Below the pieces are notes generated by a model. The model was not told the DNA's origin. It did not search any database and was given only the letters and a program-made list of their open reading frames with translations. The position numbers and the translations under genes were made by a program. Shown here piece after piece: positions 62,201 through 64,000 of a DNA stretch of 64,000 nt. Positions within the stretch are counted from its first letter, which is position 1, and the number at the start of each line of letters is the position of its first letter. The stretch is from Tridacna crocea (taxonomy: Eukaryota > Mollusca > Bivalvia > Cardiida > Cardiidae): positions 30,624,296 through 30,688,295 of the forward strand of contig OX031068.1 in the NCBI GenBank assembly GCA_943736015.1. The letters are read 5' to 3'.

Positions 62201-64000
62201 AAATGGTGGTAATAAGCATTTTCTCCTTTTCTCACAAGTTTTCAACCCTTCAAAAACCAATTTTCAATTTTTCAGTCACATTTACTTTTTTGTCTGCTAT
62301 CAATTTGGACTGGTCTAAAATTTTGTCGTTTGATAAAGTGTTAAGCATCATTTGATGCTAGATACACATAAAAAACTCAAGTTTCCCTTTCCTTGTAGTT
62401 TTAGACAAGGAGGCTGTTTGATTTCTTTTCACAATAAAACAGCTGAAGTAAAAGAATTCTCTGCAGTGACCATCTCTGGCCATCGACCTAGTTTGAAAAG
62501 GTATTTCTAATGGAGCACCAAACAGAAATTTGTATGATAACACTCACCTATTTCACAATTCCTGCCCATCCAAAAATCTGTACATTCACAAGAATAGTTT
62601 CCAGGGCTGTTACTACAAGTTCCTTGATTTCCACATGGGTTGTTATCACATTCATTTATATCTGCAACAAATTGGATATTTGATGAAAATAAAATAAATA
62701 AATAAATAATTCTAAAAAACAAACATTGAATATTTGTCAAGAACAAAAATTCACTCACCGATTTCACAATTCCTGCCTGTCCAGAATTCTGTACATTCAC
62801 AAGAATAGTTACCCAAACTGTTATCACAAGTTCCTCCATTTTCACAGGGGTTGTTCTCACATTCATTCACATCTGAAACACATCAAGCATTTTATATAGA
62901 TAAATAATAAACAATTGGTTAAAAAAATATTATACATCTGTCATACATTTATTAACAAAGAAAGAAGAGTTACAAAGAAAGTTTCACTCACCTGTTTCAC
63001 AATTGCTGCCCATCCAAAATTCTGTACATTCACAAGAATAGTTCCCTTGGCTGTTATCACAAGTTCCTCCATTTTGACATGGGTTGTCATCACATTCATT
63101 TTTATCTGCAATGATATTTAGTAGAATGTAAATAAACAAGTTAAAAATTGATGTGATCCAAAAAAAAGAATTTTCAATGTAAATTCATAATAAAGTTTCA
63201 CTCCAAGGCCGTCGGAAGCGGTCCGGCTGGTCCATGGCTGGACCAAATTTTCGACCAAAAATGAAAAATGGCCAGACCAATTTTGGAAAAAAAAAAAGAG
63301 TAATATAAACCTCAAAAAATGCGCCAGAATGCACCAGAGAGCGTCTTATTTTCAAAATTTTTCCAGGAGACCATGCCCCCAGACCCCCCTAGCAAGGCTT
63401 AAATGCGTAATGTAAACCTCAAAAAATGTGCCAGAACGTACTTCAGAAAGGGTCTTATTTTTTAAAAATTTTCCTGGGGAGCATACCCTGGACCCCCCCA
63501 GCATGGCTTTCCTTCCGACGGGCCTGCACTCACCTGTTTCACAATTGCTGCCCATCCAGAATTCTGTACATTCACAAGAATAGTTCCCTTGGCTATTATC
63601 ACAAGTTCCTCTATTTTGACATGGGTTGCTCTCACATTCATTAATATCTCTAATACATCCAGCATTTCTCACAAATGTACACCTTAAACTTGTTACCAAT
63701 AAATAATACTTATTTGCAATCAAGAAAAAAACTACATAAGCCAAAAAGAAAGTTTTAAATACCTGTCTCACAATTCATGCCCATCCAGAATTCTGTACAT
63801 TCACAAGTGTAGTTGCCTGGACTGTTGCTACACGTTCCTCCATTTTGACATGGATTGTTATCGCATTCATTCACATCTGGTGATATTAAAGTAGTAACTT
63901 ATATAGCATTAATTTTCTTATAAAAGATCATCATATAACTATAATGCATAGGCAAGGGTAGGCCCTAAATGCAGGGCTGCATCTAGAAGTTTCCAAAGGG
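19956..64000 (-). CDS. EGF-repeat and SEA-like module gene (overall extent)
   Basis: This entry spans the gene; exons are listed separately. From high to low coordinate it has at least 16 EGF exons (more probably lie beyond 64000), five SEA-like modules, and a Thr/Pro-rich tail with TAA at 19956-19958. No start codon, signal peptide or membrane segment lies inside the window. EGF plus SEA architecture is typical of secreted or surface glycoproteins in mucin- and agrin-like families; which family this belongs to is not clear. One joint (44019 to 41339) is unresolved. Confidence 0.6.
20388..20691 (+). repeat. R1 interspersed repeat, near full length
   Basis: ACTAGAGCTGTCACTG to GCGGGGGTATAAAT with all middle blocks. 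About 300 bp. Confidence 0.7.
20692..21240. other. No gene seen
   Basis: Intron of the - strand gene. A very decayed THM may lie at about 20750-20960 (CATGTCCAAACTGAAAGC and TGTAAATGCTTAGAATTTG). Confidence 0.4.
21241..21466 (-). mobile_element. THM-A MITE
   Basis: TTAATTCTATAAAACGACAA to TTCGGTAAAGAGTAA with a near-perfect hairpin. Confidence 0.8.
21881..22187 (+). repeat. R1 interspersed repeat, near full length
   Basis: ACTAGAGCAGTCACTG to TTTGCGGGGTCATAA. The closing stem is slightly mutated. Confidence 0.65.
22571..22641 (-). CDS. SEA-like module 5, middle piece
   Basis: A TTTTGCAG acceptor and GTAAGT donor bound 71 bp, phase 0 in and phase 2 out, as in modules 2-4. It encodes [20 protein letters not shown] and ends LEF. 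The Tyr-x-Gly-Cys-x-Val core matches the conserved middle of SEA domains. Confidence 0.72.
22842..23036 (+). mobile_element. THM-A2, right end missing
   Basis: CTCTTTAATACACAATCC, a hairpin with an inserted repeat of GGAAAA, and TTTGAACCACATTTAATTTG, stopping at CTTCCACTTT. Confidence 0.6.
23037..23200 (-). mobile_element. THM-A with deletion from the palindrome
   Basis: CATTATCAAACGACAATA through the first hairpin arm, then a jump from CCAGTATTTT to GTGTGGTAATGGG. The second arm and most of the right arm are gone. Confidence 0.65.
23285..23523 (+). mobile_element. THM-A MITE with a C-run
   Basis: TTAACCCCTTATGACACTAT to TTATTTGGTAAAGAGTTAA. A run of 16 C at 23412-23427 expanded inside the right arm. 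Confidence 0.75.
23573..23682 (-). CDS. SEA-like module 5, N piece
   Basis: A TATGGTAG acceptor and GTGAGT donor bound 110 bp, phase 1 in and phase 0 out. It encodes [20 protein letters not shown] and then [15 protein letters not shown]. The order [12 protein letters not shown] followed by a helix ending in Phe-Cys is the clearest SEA-like N half in the gene. Two N-glycosylation sites. Confidence 0.75.
23958..24187 (-). mobile_element. THM-A2 MITE
   Basis: CCCTTCACCACACAAAC to GTATGGTAAAGGGCTTA. The central hairpin reads GCTGGCAACCAGC. A decayed copy precedes it (about 23735-23955). Confidence 0.7.
24473..24707 (-). mobile_element. THM-A2 MITE, first of a chain
   Basis: TTAACACTGTATCAGATGAC to GTGTTGTAAAGGGTTTA. 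A right-end fragment of another THM abuts it on the left (24433-24472). Confidence 0.75.
24704..24906 (+). mobile_element. THM-A, second of a chain
   Basis: CCTTTACCACAAAATCC to GTGGAATAAAGGGTTAA. The hairpin is short (TGTTGGAAAATAAG) and the arm lacks ~25 bp. Confidence 0.7.
24903..25130 (-). mobile_element. THM-A2 MITE, third of a chain
   Basis: Shares its left TTAA with the previous copy. Ends TTGTGATAAAGGGTTAA, 32 bp before the exon at 25162. Confidence 0.8.
25162..25400 (-). CDS. SEA-like module 4 C piece and linker
   Basis: An ATTTCAG acceptor and GTATGT donor bound 239 bp, phase 2 in and phase 1 out. It starts [20 protein letters not shown], the final strand of module 4, then about 55 residues of linker helix ([20 protein letters not shown]) leading to module 5. 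Confidence 0.72.
25443..25668 (+). mobile_element. THM-C2 MITE, full length
   Basis: TTAACCCTTTCCCAAACAAT to GTTTGGAAAAAGGTTAA: C-like ends with an A-like hairpin centre (GCTGGTAACCAGC). Confidence 0.82.
25792..25953 (-). mobile_element. THM-A, right end lost
   Basis: TTTTTACCAAAATTAAAGGC through the hairpin to AGCTGTCTGTTTCAGGG, where the next element begins. Confidence 0.6.
25950..26178 (+). mobile_element. THM-A MITE
   Basis: TTAACTCATTACCACACAAT to GTTTGGTAAAGAGTAA. Confidence 0.8.
26245..26321 (-). CDS. SEA-like module 4, middle piece
   Basis: A TTTTTCAG acceptor and GTAAGT donor bound 77 bp, phase 0 in and phase 2 out. It encodes [20 protein letters not shown] and ends FINNI. The single Cys sits where modules 2, 3 and 5 have theirs. 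Confidence 0.68.
26464..26901 (+). mobile_element. THM-A2 interrupted by a nested THM-A2
   Basis: The left part runs to GACAGAAGCTGTTGT. The right part resumes after 26837 with TCCTCTGGAAATGCTTTG and ends TTTTTTTGTAAAAAGTT. Confidence 0.6.
26608..26837 (-). mobile_element. THM-A2 MITE, nested
   Basis: TTAACCCTTTACCAATC to GTGTGGTAAAGGCTTAA inside an older copy. The hairpin has decayed at one end. Confidence 0.72.
26934..27138 (-). mobile_element. THM-C2-like MITE, left arm shortened
   Basis: CTCTTTACCCAAAGTATTTG to GTTTGGGAAAGGGTTAA. Confidence 0.65.
27135..27328 (-). mobile_element. THM-A/C2 MITE, left arm shortened
   Basis: Shares TTAA with the previous copy and begins GCACATGCAGGCCACAAAAT. 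Ends GTTTGGTAAAAGGTTAA. The hairpin has a duplicated CAATCAT. Confidence 0.65.
27329..27966. other. No gene seen
   Basis: Intron sequence with one R2 palindrome at about 27432-27485. The + frame at 27572-27799 has no splice borders or related copy. Confidence 0.45.
27968..28213 (+). mobile_element. Decayed THM-A2
   Basis: CTTTACCACATGATTTCG, a weak hairpin (GCTGGTAATCAGC) and TGACTCACATCTGATTTG. Ends TTGTATGGTATATAA. Confidence 0.5.
28245..28480 (+). mobile_element. THM-A2 MITE, full length
   Basis: TTAACCCTTTACCACACAAT to GTGTGGTAAAGGGTTAA. Has a small internal duplication (TTTTAGC TTTTAAC). Confidence 0.85.
28605..28727. repeat. 57-bp inverted repeat, 9-base loop
   Basis: The arm at 28605-28661 pairs with 28671-28727, with mismatches mainly near the base. 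The inner 35 bp (TTTGTAAGTAACACAACTTC onward) are nearly perfect. Confidence 0.8.
28898..29007 (-). CDS. SEA-like module 4, N piece
   Basis: A TGTAATAG acceptor and GTAAGT donor bound 110 bp, phase 1 in and phase 0 out. It encodes [20 protein letters not shown], then [17 protein letters not shown]. Same length and phases as the module 5 N piece, but the LTPEL motif is absent, so this module is the most diverged. Confidence 0.68.
29036..29353 (+). repeat. R1 interspersed repeat plus a partial second copy
   Basis: ACTAGAGCTGTCACTG to TTGCAGGGTATAAA. A second R1 middle section follows directly (to about 29470). Confidence 0.65.
29484..30640 (+). repeat. R3 with a ~165-bp tandem array
   Basis: Opens GCAAGAGGGCCAAGATGG, then GCTCACCTGAATTTTTG. 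About five units follow, each starting GTGCAAGTAGCCCCCATTC and containing GAACATTGCTGTGAAATC, at about 29697, 29860, 30027, 30188 and 30353. The ORFs across it are frame remnants of the unit. Confidence 0.75.
30643..30774 (+). mobile_element. THM-A right half
   Basis: Starts in the second hairpin arm (TTTTTCCCACAGTG) at the R3 edge and ends CATTTGGTAAAAAATTAA. Confidence 0.6.
30800..31026 (-). mobile_element. Decayed THM-A
   Basis: TTAACTCTTTCACAAATATT, a hairpin missing ~20 bp of its second arm, and GCTGTTTGGTAAAGACTT. Confidence 0.6.
31132..31331 (-). CDS. SEA-like module 3 C piece and linker
   Basis: A TATTGCAG acceptor and GTAGGT donor bound 200 bp, phase 2 in and phase 1 out. It begins [20 protein letters not shown], the final strand of module 3. 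The linker ([20 protein letters not shown]) leads to module 4. Confidence 0.72.
31574..31632 (-). CDS. SEA-like module 3, middle piece
   Basis: A TCCACAG acceptor and GTAAGT donor bound 59 bp, phase 0 in and phase 2 out. It encodes [19 protein letters not shown]. It is short, but its Cys-x-Val core and both phases match the other modules. Confidence 0.68.
31847..32071 (+). mobile_element. THM-B MITE
   Basis: TTAACCCTTTACTCCATAG to TGGTGTAAAGAGCTAA. Hairpin centre GCTCATGACGAGC. Confidence 0.83.
32068..32287 (-). mobile_element. Decayed THM-A
   Basis: Overlaps the end of the previous copy by four bases. The hairpin is built on GAGGTAAATGCTGG. Confidence 0.6.
32293..32521 (-). mobile_element. 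THM-B MITE, full length
   Basis: TTAATGCTTTACCCCATTAG to GGAGTAAAGGGTTAA. Hairpin centre GCTCGTTACGAGC, fully complementary. Confidence 0.85.
32602..32759 (-). mobile_element. THM-A deleted from the palindrome centre
   Basis: TTAACTCTTTACCAAACGAC through the first hairpin arm to ATGCTGG, then directly TTGTGTGGTAAAGAGTTAA. The second arm and ~60 bp beyond are missing. Confidence 0.75.
33609..33801 (-). CDS. SEA-like module 3, N piece with linker
   Basis: A TTATTCCAG acceptor and GTAAGA donor bound 193 bp, phase 2 in and phase 0 out. It starts [20 protein letters not shown] and includes [19 protein letters not shown]. It closes [14 protein letters not shown], where Phe-Cys sits at the same place as in modules 1, 2 and 5. 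Confidence 0.72.
33863..34057 (-). mobile_element. THM-A2, right end lost
   Basis: TTAACTCATTACCAAACAGC through the hairpin to GGCTTCTTTCTCGGGG, where THM-C2 begins. Confidence 0.7.
34058..34286 (+). mobile_element. THM-C2 MITE, full length
   Basis: TTAATCTTTTCCCAAACAAT to GGTTTGGGAAAGGGTTAA with a perfect hairpin. Confidence 0.85.
34287..34376 (-). mobile_element. THM-A right-end fragment
   Basis: Second hairpin arm and TCTGGATTGTTTGGTTAACAG only. Confidence 0.5.
34404..34633 (-). mobile_element. Decayed THM-A
   Basis: CTCTTTACCAAACCACTG, an eroded hairpin around GCTAGCAAACTAAG, and GATTATTTGGTTAGGG. Confidence 0.5.
34842..35036 (-). mobile_element. Decayed THM-A, second hairpin arm missing
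   Basis: TTAACTCTTCAGCACACAC and AAAATGCTGGTAACCAG, then an abrupt GCACAATTTG. Confidence 0.5.
35307..35535 (+). mobile_element. THM-C2 MITE
   Basis: TTAACCCTTTCCCAAACAAT to CATCTGGTAAAGGGTCAA. Confidence 0.78.
35643..35729 (-). CDS. SEA-like module 2, C piece
   Basis: A TTTTCAG acceptor and GTAAAA donor bound 87 bp, phase 2 on both sides. It encodes [20 protein letters not shown] and then SSFDAIID. Alternating hydrophobics (FTFELEFEG) match the last strand of the module; the remainder starts the linker to module 3. Confidence 0.7.
35740..36398. other. No gene seen
   Basis: AT-rich intron without recognised repeats or exon borders. Confidence 0.5.
36399..37260 (+). repeat. R3-like head and ~160-bp tandem array
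   Basis: Opens ACAAGAGGACCATGATGG, then CCTATATCATTCACCTGAG. About five units follow containing GAGATGACAAAGTTATATTCC and GAGTTATGGTTCTTG. Confidence 0.65.
37250..38300 (+). repeat. ~165-bp tandem array
   Basis: About five units with AAACCCATAATCCAACTCAT, GATCTTATGGTCAT, TATTTTGACCAAGTTT, TGCTGATTGGTTGATA and GAGTGTAAACAAAGTC. It closes in a palindromic GAGCACTTTGTGCTC. One unit carries a THM-C. Confidence 0.75.
37423..37650 (+). mobile_element. THM-C MITE in a satellite unit
   Basis: TTAACCCTTTCCCAAACAAG to TTGTTTGGGAAAGGGTTAA. Neighbouring units show the uninterrupted site (CGATTAAACCCATAATC). Confidence 0.9.
38388..38546 (+). mobile_element. THM-A lacking most of the hairpin
   Basis: AACCACACAATCCCTCG to CATTTGTAGAGTTAA. 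The palindrome is reduced to GGAAAGCATTTTCC. Ends 14 bp from the exon at 38561. Confidence 0.6.
38561..38631 (-). CDS. SEA-like module 2, middle piece
   Basis: A TTTTTTTAG acceptor and GTAAGT donor bound 71 bp, phase 0 in and phase 2 out, the same length as the module 5 middle piece. It encodes [20 protein letters not shown] and ends SGY. The Phe-Ile-Gly-Tyr-Glu-Gly-Cys core is SEA-like. Confidence 0.72.
38676..38870 (-). mobile_element. Decayed THM-A2
   Basis: CCTCTAAACCAAACTG, AGTGTGGCTCAAGTGG, a ruined hairpin and CCTGGATTGTAGGTTTAA. Confidence 0.4.
38930..39128 (-). mobile_element. Decayed THM-A
   Basis: CTTGACCAAACAACAAAAAT, hairpin with centre GCTGGTTACCAG, right end eroded at CTGATTAAG. 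Confidence 0.5.
39130..39675. other. No gene seen
   Basis: Intron with an R2 palindrome at about 39294-39363 and a GGCCCCCATTTACAAGAGC fragment of a dispersed repeat also seen near 33110, 47470 and 52920. Confidence 0.45.
39676..39904 (+). mobile_element. THM-A MITE
   Basis: TTAACCCGTTACCACACAAT to GTTTGGTAAAGGGTTGA. The hairpin carries mismatches (GCTTGCAACCAGC). Confidence 0.78.
40169..40340 (-). CDS. SEA-like module 2, N piece with linker
   Basis: A TTTACTAG acceptor and GTAAGT donor bound 172 bp, phase 2 in and phase 0 out. It encodes [20 protein letters not shown] and then [20 protein letters not shown]. It ends [12 protein letters not shown], the Ser-x-x-Tyr/Phe ... Phe-Cys helix shared with other modules. 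Confidence 0.75.
40869..41097 (-). mobile_element. Decayed THM-A
   Basis: CTTTTCACCAGATGAGG to ATCTGAGAAAGGGTTTA. The hairpin centre GCTCATTATGTGC has drifted. Confidence 0.5.
41339..41422 (-). CDS. SEA-like module 1, C piece
   Basis: A CATTTCAG acceptor and weak GTTTGA donor bound 84 bp, phase 2 on both sides. It encodes [20 protein letters not shown] and then NETVRGL. A donor five codons earlier (GTGCGG) would break the frame into 40169, so GTTTGA is preferred. The layout matches the module 2 C piece. Confidence 0.62.
41540..41760 (+). mobile_element. Decayed THM-A
   Basis: CCCTTCACCACACAATTCC, hairpin GCAGGTAAACAGG, and GTCTTTTGATAAAAAAAC. Confidence 0.45.
42681..42695 (-). CDS. Possible 15-bp microexon of SEA-like module 1
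   Basis: TTTTCTTGATTGCAG, five codons (ISNLS), then a perfect GTGAGTATG donor. It lies where the middle piece of module 1 should be, but a middle piece must run phase 0 to phase 2 and carry a Cys. A similar 6-bp block (TGCAAA between TTTCTACAG and GTAAGC) sits at 42579-42584. Together these still do not restore the frame. Confidence 0.2.
42755..42981 (+). mobile_element. THM-A/C2 MITE, full length
   Basis: TTAACCCTTTACCAAACAAT to TTTGGTTAAGGATTAA. A right-half fragment of another copy follows (about 43040-43150). Confidence 0.78.
43247..43475 (+). mobile_element. THM-B MITE, full length
   Basis: TTAACCCTTTACTCCATTG to GGAGTAAAGGGTTAA. Hairpin centre GCTCGTGACAAGC. Confidence 0.87.
43772..44000 (+). 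mobile_element. THM-A MITE, full length
   Basis: TTAACCCATTACCACACAAT to TCGTTTGGTAATGAGTTAA. It ends 18 bp downstream of the exon at 44019, leaving the splice donor intact. Confidence 0.87.
44019..44134 (-). CDS. SEA-like module 1, N piece
   Basis: An ATTTACAG acceptor and GTATGT donor bound 116 bp, phase 1 in and phase 0 out. It joins the last EGF exon (45470) in frame. It encodes [20 protein letters not shown] and then [23 protein letters not shown], Ser-x-x-Phe and Phe-Cys repeat the module 5 pattern closely. This is the EGF-to-SEA transition. Confidence 0.75.
44371..44606 (+). mobile_element. THM-D MITE, full length
   Basis: TTAACCCTTTACCCGATATG to TGGAGTAAAGGGTTAA. Hairpin centre GCTCGTTATGAGC. 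Confidence 0.87.
45283..45395 (+). CDS. Orphan terminal exon on the opposite strand (candidate)
   Basis: A pyrimidine-rich CTTCTTTCATAG acceptor is followed by 37 codons to TAA at 45393-45395, phase 1 in. The peptide starts [20 protein letters not shown] and continues [17 protein letters not shown]. It is polar, has a YETVP string like a cytoplasmic tail signal, and resembles no repeat here. It lies antisense in the intron between the last EGF exon and SEA module 1. No partner exon was found upstream, so it may be chance. Confidence 0.3.
45470..45583 (-). CDS. EGF exon 16 (last before SEA modules)
   Basis: 114 bp, AATTTCAG acceptor and GTAAGG donor, phase 1-1. Reads [20 protein letters not shown] and then [16 protein letters not shown]-x-N-E-C plus C-x-N-x4-F-x-C-x-C is the calcium-binding and Asx-hydroxylation pattern of EGF domains. 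It is diverged from the main array, and its last base joins 44019 as Asp-Glu. Confidence 0.82.
45815..45963 (-). mobile_element. THM-A2 right two thirds
   Basis: Begins at TTTGTCCTTGATAGGG and ends GGATTATGAGTTAA. Hairpin centre GCTTTTCAACAGC. Confidence 0.55.
45993..46221 (-). mobile_element. THM-A MITE, nested
   Basis: TTAAGTCATTACCAGACAAC to GTGTGGTAATGGGTTAA. Good hairpin. Confidence 0.83.
46218..46447 (+). mobile_element. THM-C MITE, nested
   Basis: TTAAACCCTTTCCAATACAA to GTTTAGGAAAGGGTTAA. Shares a TTAA with the THM-A before it. Hairpin centre GCTCGTAACAAGC. Confidence 0.83.
46627..46847 (+). mobile_element. THM-A2 MITE
   Basis: TTAACCACACAATCCC arm to GTTTGGTAGAGATTTAA. Hairpin arms are shortened. 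Confidence 0.72.
46844..47072 (+). mobile_element. THM-D MITE
   Basis: Shares TTAA with the previous copy. CCCTTTACCTGATATGCC to GGAGTAAAGGGTAA. Hairpin centre GCTCGTTACGAGC, fully complementary. Confidence 0.87.
47517..47742 (-). mobile_element. THM-A MITE
   Basis: CTAACTCATTACCAAACGAC to ATGTGGTAACGGGTTAA. The second hairpin arm is shortened. Confidence 0.8.
47745..48272. other. No gene seen
   Basis: Intron between EGF exons 16 and 15, without exon-like blocks or known repeats. Confidence 0.5.
48273..48498 (-). mobile_element. THM-A MITE, full length
   Basis: TTAACCCTTTACAAAACAAC to GTGTGGCGAGTTAA. Confidence 0.82.
48793..49014 (+). mobile_element. THM-A2 MITE
   Basis: TTAACTCTTAACCACACAAT to CATCTGGTAAAGAGTTAA. 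Confidence 0.8.
49015..49744. other. No gene seen
   Basis: AT-rich intron with a short TA run near 49495. The + frame at 48846-49199 is mostly the THM hairpin. Confidence 0.45.
49745..49973 (+). mobile_element. THM-A MITE
   Basis: TTAACCCTTTACCACACAAT to GTTTGGTAAAGAGTTAG. Confidence 0.82.
50252..50365 (-). CDS. EGF exon 15
   Basis: 114 bp, phase 1-1, GTATTC donor. Reads [20 protein letters not shown] and then [14 protein letters not shown]. Six Cys in EGF spacing. C-LHNG-T-C fits the O-fucose pattern C2-x4-S/T-C3. Confidence 0.85.
50927..51157 (-). mobile_element. THM-A MITE
   Basis: CTCTTTACCAAACAACATAA to GTATGGTAAACAGTTA. Ends 40 bp from EGF exon 14. Confidence 0.75.
51197..51310 (-). 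CDS. EGF exon 14
   Basis: 114 bp, phase 1-1, GTATGC donor. Reads [20 protein letters not shown] and then [18 protein letters not shown] keeps the calcium pattern, but the residue after Cys3 is Leu-Glu rather than x-Asn, so the Asx-hydroxylation site is absent. All six Cys present. Confidence 0.82.
51631..51750 (+). mobile_element. THM-C2 left half
   Basis: CCCTTTAACAAACAATCCC through a hairpin truncated after GTGCTAGTCACCATG. Confidence 0.5.
51821..51934 (-). CDS. EGF exon 13
   Basis: 114 bp, phase 1-1, GTATAA donor. Reads [20 protein letters not shown] and then [14 protein letters not shown]. Calcium-binding type; the aromatic before Cys4 is replaced by Leu. Confidence 0.83.
52347..52579 (+). 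mobile_element. THM-A MITE
   Basis: CCCTTTGCCACACAATCC to TTGTATGGTAAAATGTTAA. Confidence 0.8.
52925..53443 (+). repeat. ~84-bp tandem array, six units
   Basis: Units start AACTTTTCACAGAGCATGG, continue CACATATTTATTTCATGC and end GTTTATAGAAGAATACATC, at about 52930, 53015, 53097, 53182, 53267 and 53352. The first unit continues a dispersed repeat (GTCAACCTTTGTGGACTGC). Confidence 0.8.
53523..53822 (+). repeat. R1 interspersed repeat, near full length
   Basis: ACTAGAGCTGTTGCTG to TTTTGCAGGGTAATGAA. Confidence 0.65.
53849..54073 (-). mobile_element. THM-A MITE
   Basis: TTTACTCTTTTCCAAAGAC to TTATTTGGTAAAGGGTTAA. The first hairpin arm has lost ~14 bp. Confidence 0.68.
54225..54338 (-). CDS. 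EGF exon 12
   Basis: 114 bp, phase 1-1, GTATGT donor. Reads [20 protein letters not shown] and then [14 protein letters not shown]. Calcium-binding and Asx-hydroxylation patterns intact. Confidence 0.87.
54490..55035 (+). repeat. R1-related repeats, two partial copies
   Basis: Two heads (AGAGCTATCACTGAATGTG and ACTAGAGCTATCACTAAAC), an ACAGACAGACAGCCATGG stretch seen twice, and GTGGGGGTATAAA ends. Confidence 0.55.
55406..55677 (+). mobile_element. tRNA-derived SINE with CAAC tail
   Basis: The head has A-box-like TGGCTCAGTGG and B-box-like GAGTTCGATAC. The 3' end reads AAAGTGGCGTTAAACCCC, then (CCAA) repeats. Flanked by the 12-bp duplication AACACTTTATGC (55394-55405 and 55678-55689). Such tails are known from mollusc SINEs. 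Confidence 0.85.
55758..55871 (-). CDS. EGF exon 11
   Basis: 114 bp, phase 1-1, GTGGGT donor. Reads [20 protein letters not shown] and then [14 protein letters not shown]. The O-fucose Thr/Ser before Cys3 is Ile here. Confidence 0.86.
55957..56070 (-). CDS. EGF exon 10, splice donor mutated
   Basis: Intact 114-bp EGF reading frame: [20 protein letters not shown] and then [14 protein letters not shown]. The acceptor is normal, but the donor is ATGAGC where sisters have GTGAGT. Either the exon is skipped (harmless, because it is phase 1-1) or it has recently died. Confidence 0.6.
56132..57149. mobile_element. ~1.01-kb TA-flanked transposon, copy 1
   Basis: Terminal inverted repeats of ~27 bp (CCGTAATTTGC, then TTTTGGGACA) are flanked by TA. 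Subterminal copies of TTTGGGACA recur at both ends. The paralogous empty site (TTGTACATCTGTTTG) is at 58177 and 59215. No transposase is encoded, so it is non-autonomous. Confidence 0.85.
57295..57408 (-). pseudogene. Dead EGF exon
   Basis: Aligns to sister exons over 114 bp: [18 protein letters not shown], then [15 protein letters not shown]. Cys5 is Ser, Cys6 is Trp and the acceptor AG is lost (TTACATCAATG). The donor GTGAGT survives. Confidence 0.8.
57476..57703 (-). mobile_element. THM-A MITE, full length
   Basis: TTAACTCATTATCAAACAAC to GTGTGATAATGGGTTAA. It is inserted at the TTAA that begins the neighbouring A2 copy, and is absent from the two paralogous introns. Confidence 0.85.
57700..57929 (-). 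mobile_element. THM-A2 MITE, paralogous copy 1
   Basis: TTAACCCTTTACCAGATCAC to GTGTGGTAAAGGGTTAA. Same intron position as 58831 and 60532, and followed by the same AACAAGGAAACAACAAAATG. Confidence 0.85.
58002..58115 (-). CDS. EGF exon 9
   Basis: 114 bp, phase 1-1, GTGAGT donor. Reads [20 protein letters not shown] and then [14 protein letters not shown]. Nearly identical to exon 10, so it is a recent duplicate. Confidence 0.88.
58303..58605 (+). mobile_element. tRNA-derived SINE
   Basis: The head has TAGTGCAGTGG (A-box-like) and GGTTTGATACC (B-box-like). It is flanked by a 15-bp duplication, AACATTCAATGAATG (58288-58302) and AACATTCAATAAATG (58606-58620). The paralogous intron at ~57261 shows the site without insert. 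Confidence 0.88.
58643..58756 (-). CDS. EGF exon 8
   Basis: 114 bp, phase 1-1, GTGGGT donor. Reads [20 protein letters not shown] and then [14 protein letters not shown]. Confidence 0.88.
58831..59052 (-). mobile_element. THM-A2 MITE, paralogous copy 2
   Basis: TTAACCCTTTACCAGACGAC to GTGTGTTAAAAGTTAA. The hairpin has lost ~15 bp after GCTGGTAA. Confidence 0.78.
59076..59153 (-). pseudogene. Truncated EGF exon
   Basis: The normal acceptor side and [20 protein letters not shown], then FSCE, are kept. A deletion fuses it to the downstream intron sequence (AACAACAAAATGAC), removing Cys5, Cys6 and the donor. Confidence 0.82.
59325..60337. mobile_element. ~1.01-kb TA-flanked transposon, copy 2, inverted
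   Basis: Reverse orientation of copy 1 with the same inverted ends and TA flanks. Most of its length is alignable to copy 1, including a 60-80 codon frame ([16 protein letters not shown]) present in both. The frame has no known motif and may be open only because the copies are young. Confidence 0.85.
60350..60463 (-). CDS. EGF exon 7
   Basis: 114 bp, phase 1-1, GTGCGT donor 12 bp from the transposon end. Reads [20 protein letters not shown] and then [14 protein letters not shown]. Pro before Cys2 is Gln here. Confidence 0.87.
60532..60756 (-). mobile_element. THM-A2 MITE, paralogous copy 3
   Basis: TTAACCCTTTACCAGACAAC to CATGGTAAAGGGTTAA, then AACAAGGACACAACAAAATG. Confidence 0.83.
60822..60935 (-). 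CDS. EGF exon 6
   Basis: 114 bp, phase 1-1, GTGAGT donor. Reads [20 protein letters not shown] and then [14 protein letters not shown]. Confidence 0.88.
61055..61616 (-). mobile_element. THM-A split by ~340 bp
   Basis: The left part ends ACAACAAAATAA (about 61125). The right part resumes near 61480 with TCAAATTTGTTTTGTGAAG and ends GGTTATGGGTTAA. The sequence between holds an EGF relic. Confidence 0.6.
61262..61352 (-). pseudogene. Decayed EGF exon
   Basis: Alignable with sisters from INKCDHS through a one-base frameshift to [14 protein letters not shown], then a TAA stop. No acceptor or donor is recognisable. Confidence 0.65.
61760..61788. repeat. C-run and (CA)n microsatellite
   Basis: Seven C followed by about ten CA units. 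Confidence 0.9.
61856..62002 (+). mobile_element. THM-C2/A lacking its hairpin
   Basis: TTAACCCTTTACCAAACGAT to TTGTTTGCTAAAGAGTTAA. Only GGTAACC remains of the centre, with ~80 bp deleted. Confidence 0.72.
62123..62344 (+). mobile_element. THM-A MITE
   Basis: TTAACTCTTTACCACACAAA to TCGTTTGATAAAGTGTTAA. Confidence 0.82.
62548..62661 (-). CDS. EGF exon 5
   Basis: 114 bp, phase 1-1, GTGAGT donor. Reads [20 protein letters not shown] and then [14 protein letters not shown]. Confidence 0.88.
62759..62872 (-). CDS. EGF exon 4
   Basis: 114 bp, phase 1-1, GTGAGT donor, only 97 bp from exon 5. Reads [20 protein letters not shown] and then [14 protein letters not shown]. Confidence 0.88.
62992..63105 (-). 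CDS. EGF exon 3
   Basis: 114 bp, phase 1-1, GTGAGT donor. Reads [20 protein letters not shown] and then [14 protein letters not shown]. Confidence 0.88.
63204..63526. mobile_element. ~323-bp inverted-end element beside a splice donor
   Basis: Ends CAAGGCCGTCGGAAG and CTTCCGACGGGCCTG are inverted repeats (13 of 15). CACTC flanks both sides (63199-63203 and 63527-63531), while sister introns have one CACTC. The interior contains repeated CTCAAAAAATGYGCCAGAA. Confidence 0.75.
63534..63647 (-). CDS. EGF exon 2
   Basis: 114 bp, phase 1-1. Reads [20 protein letters not shown] and then [20 protein letters not shown] fits the O-glucose pattern C1-x-S-x-P-C2. The GTGAGT donor includes bases supplied by the duplicated CACTC of the adjacent element. 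Confidence 0.88.
63763..63876 (-). CDS. EGF exon 1 (first in window)
   Basis: 114 bp, phase 1-1, GTATTT donor. Reads [20 protein letters not shown] and then [14 protein letters not shown]. The phase 1 acceptor means more coding exons lie above 64000. Confidence 0.88.
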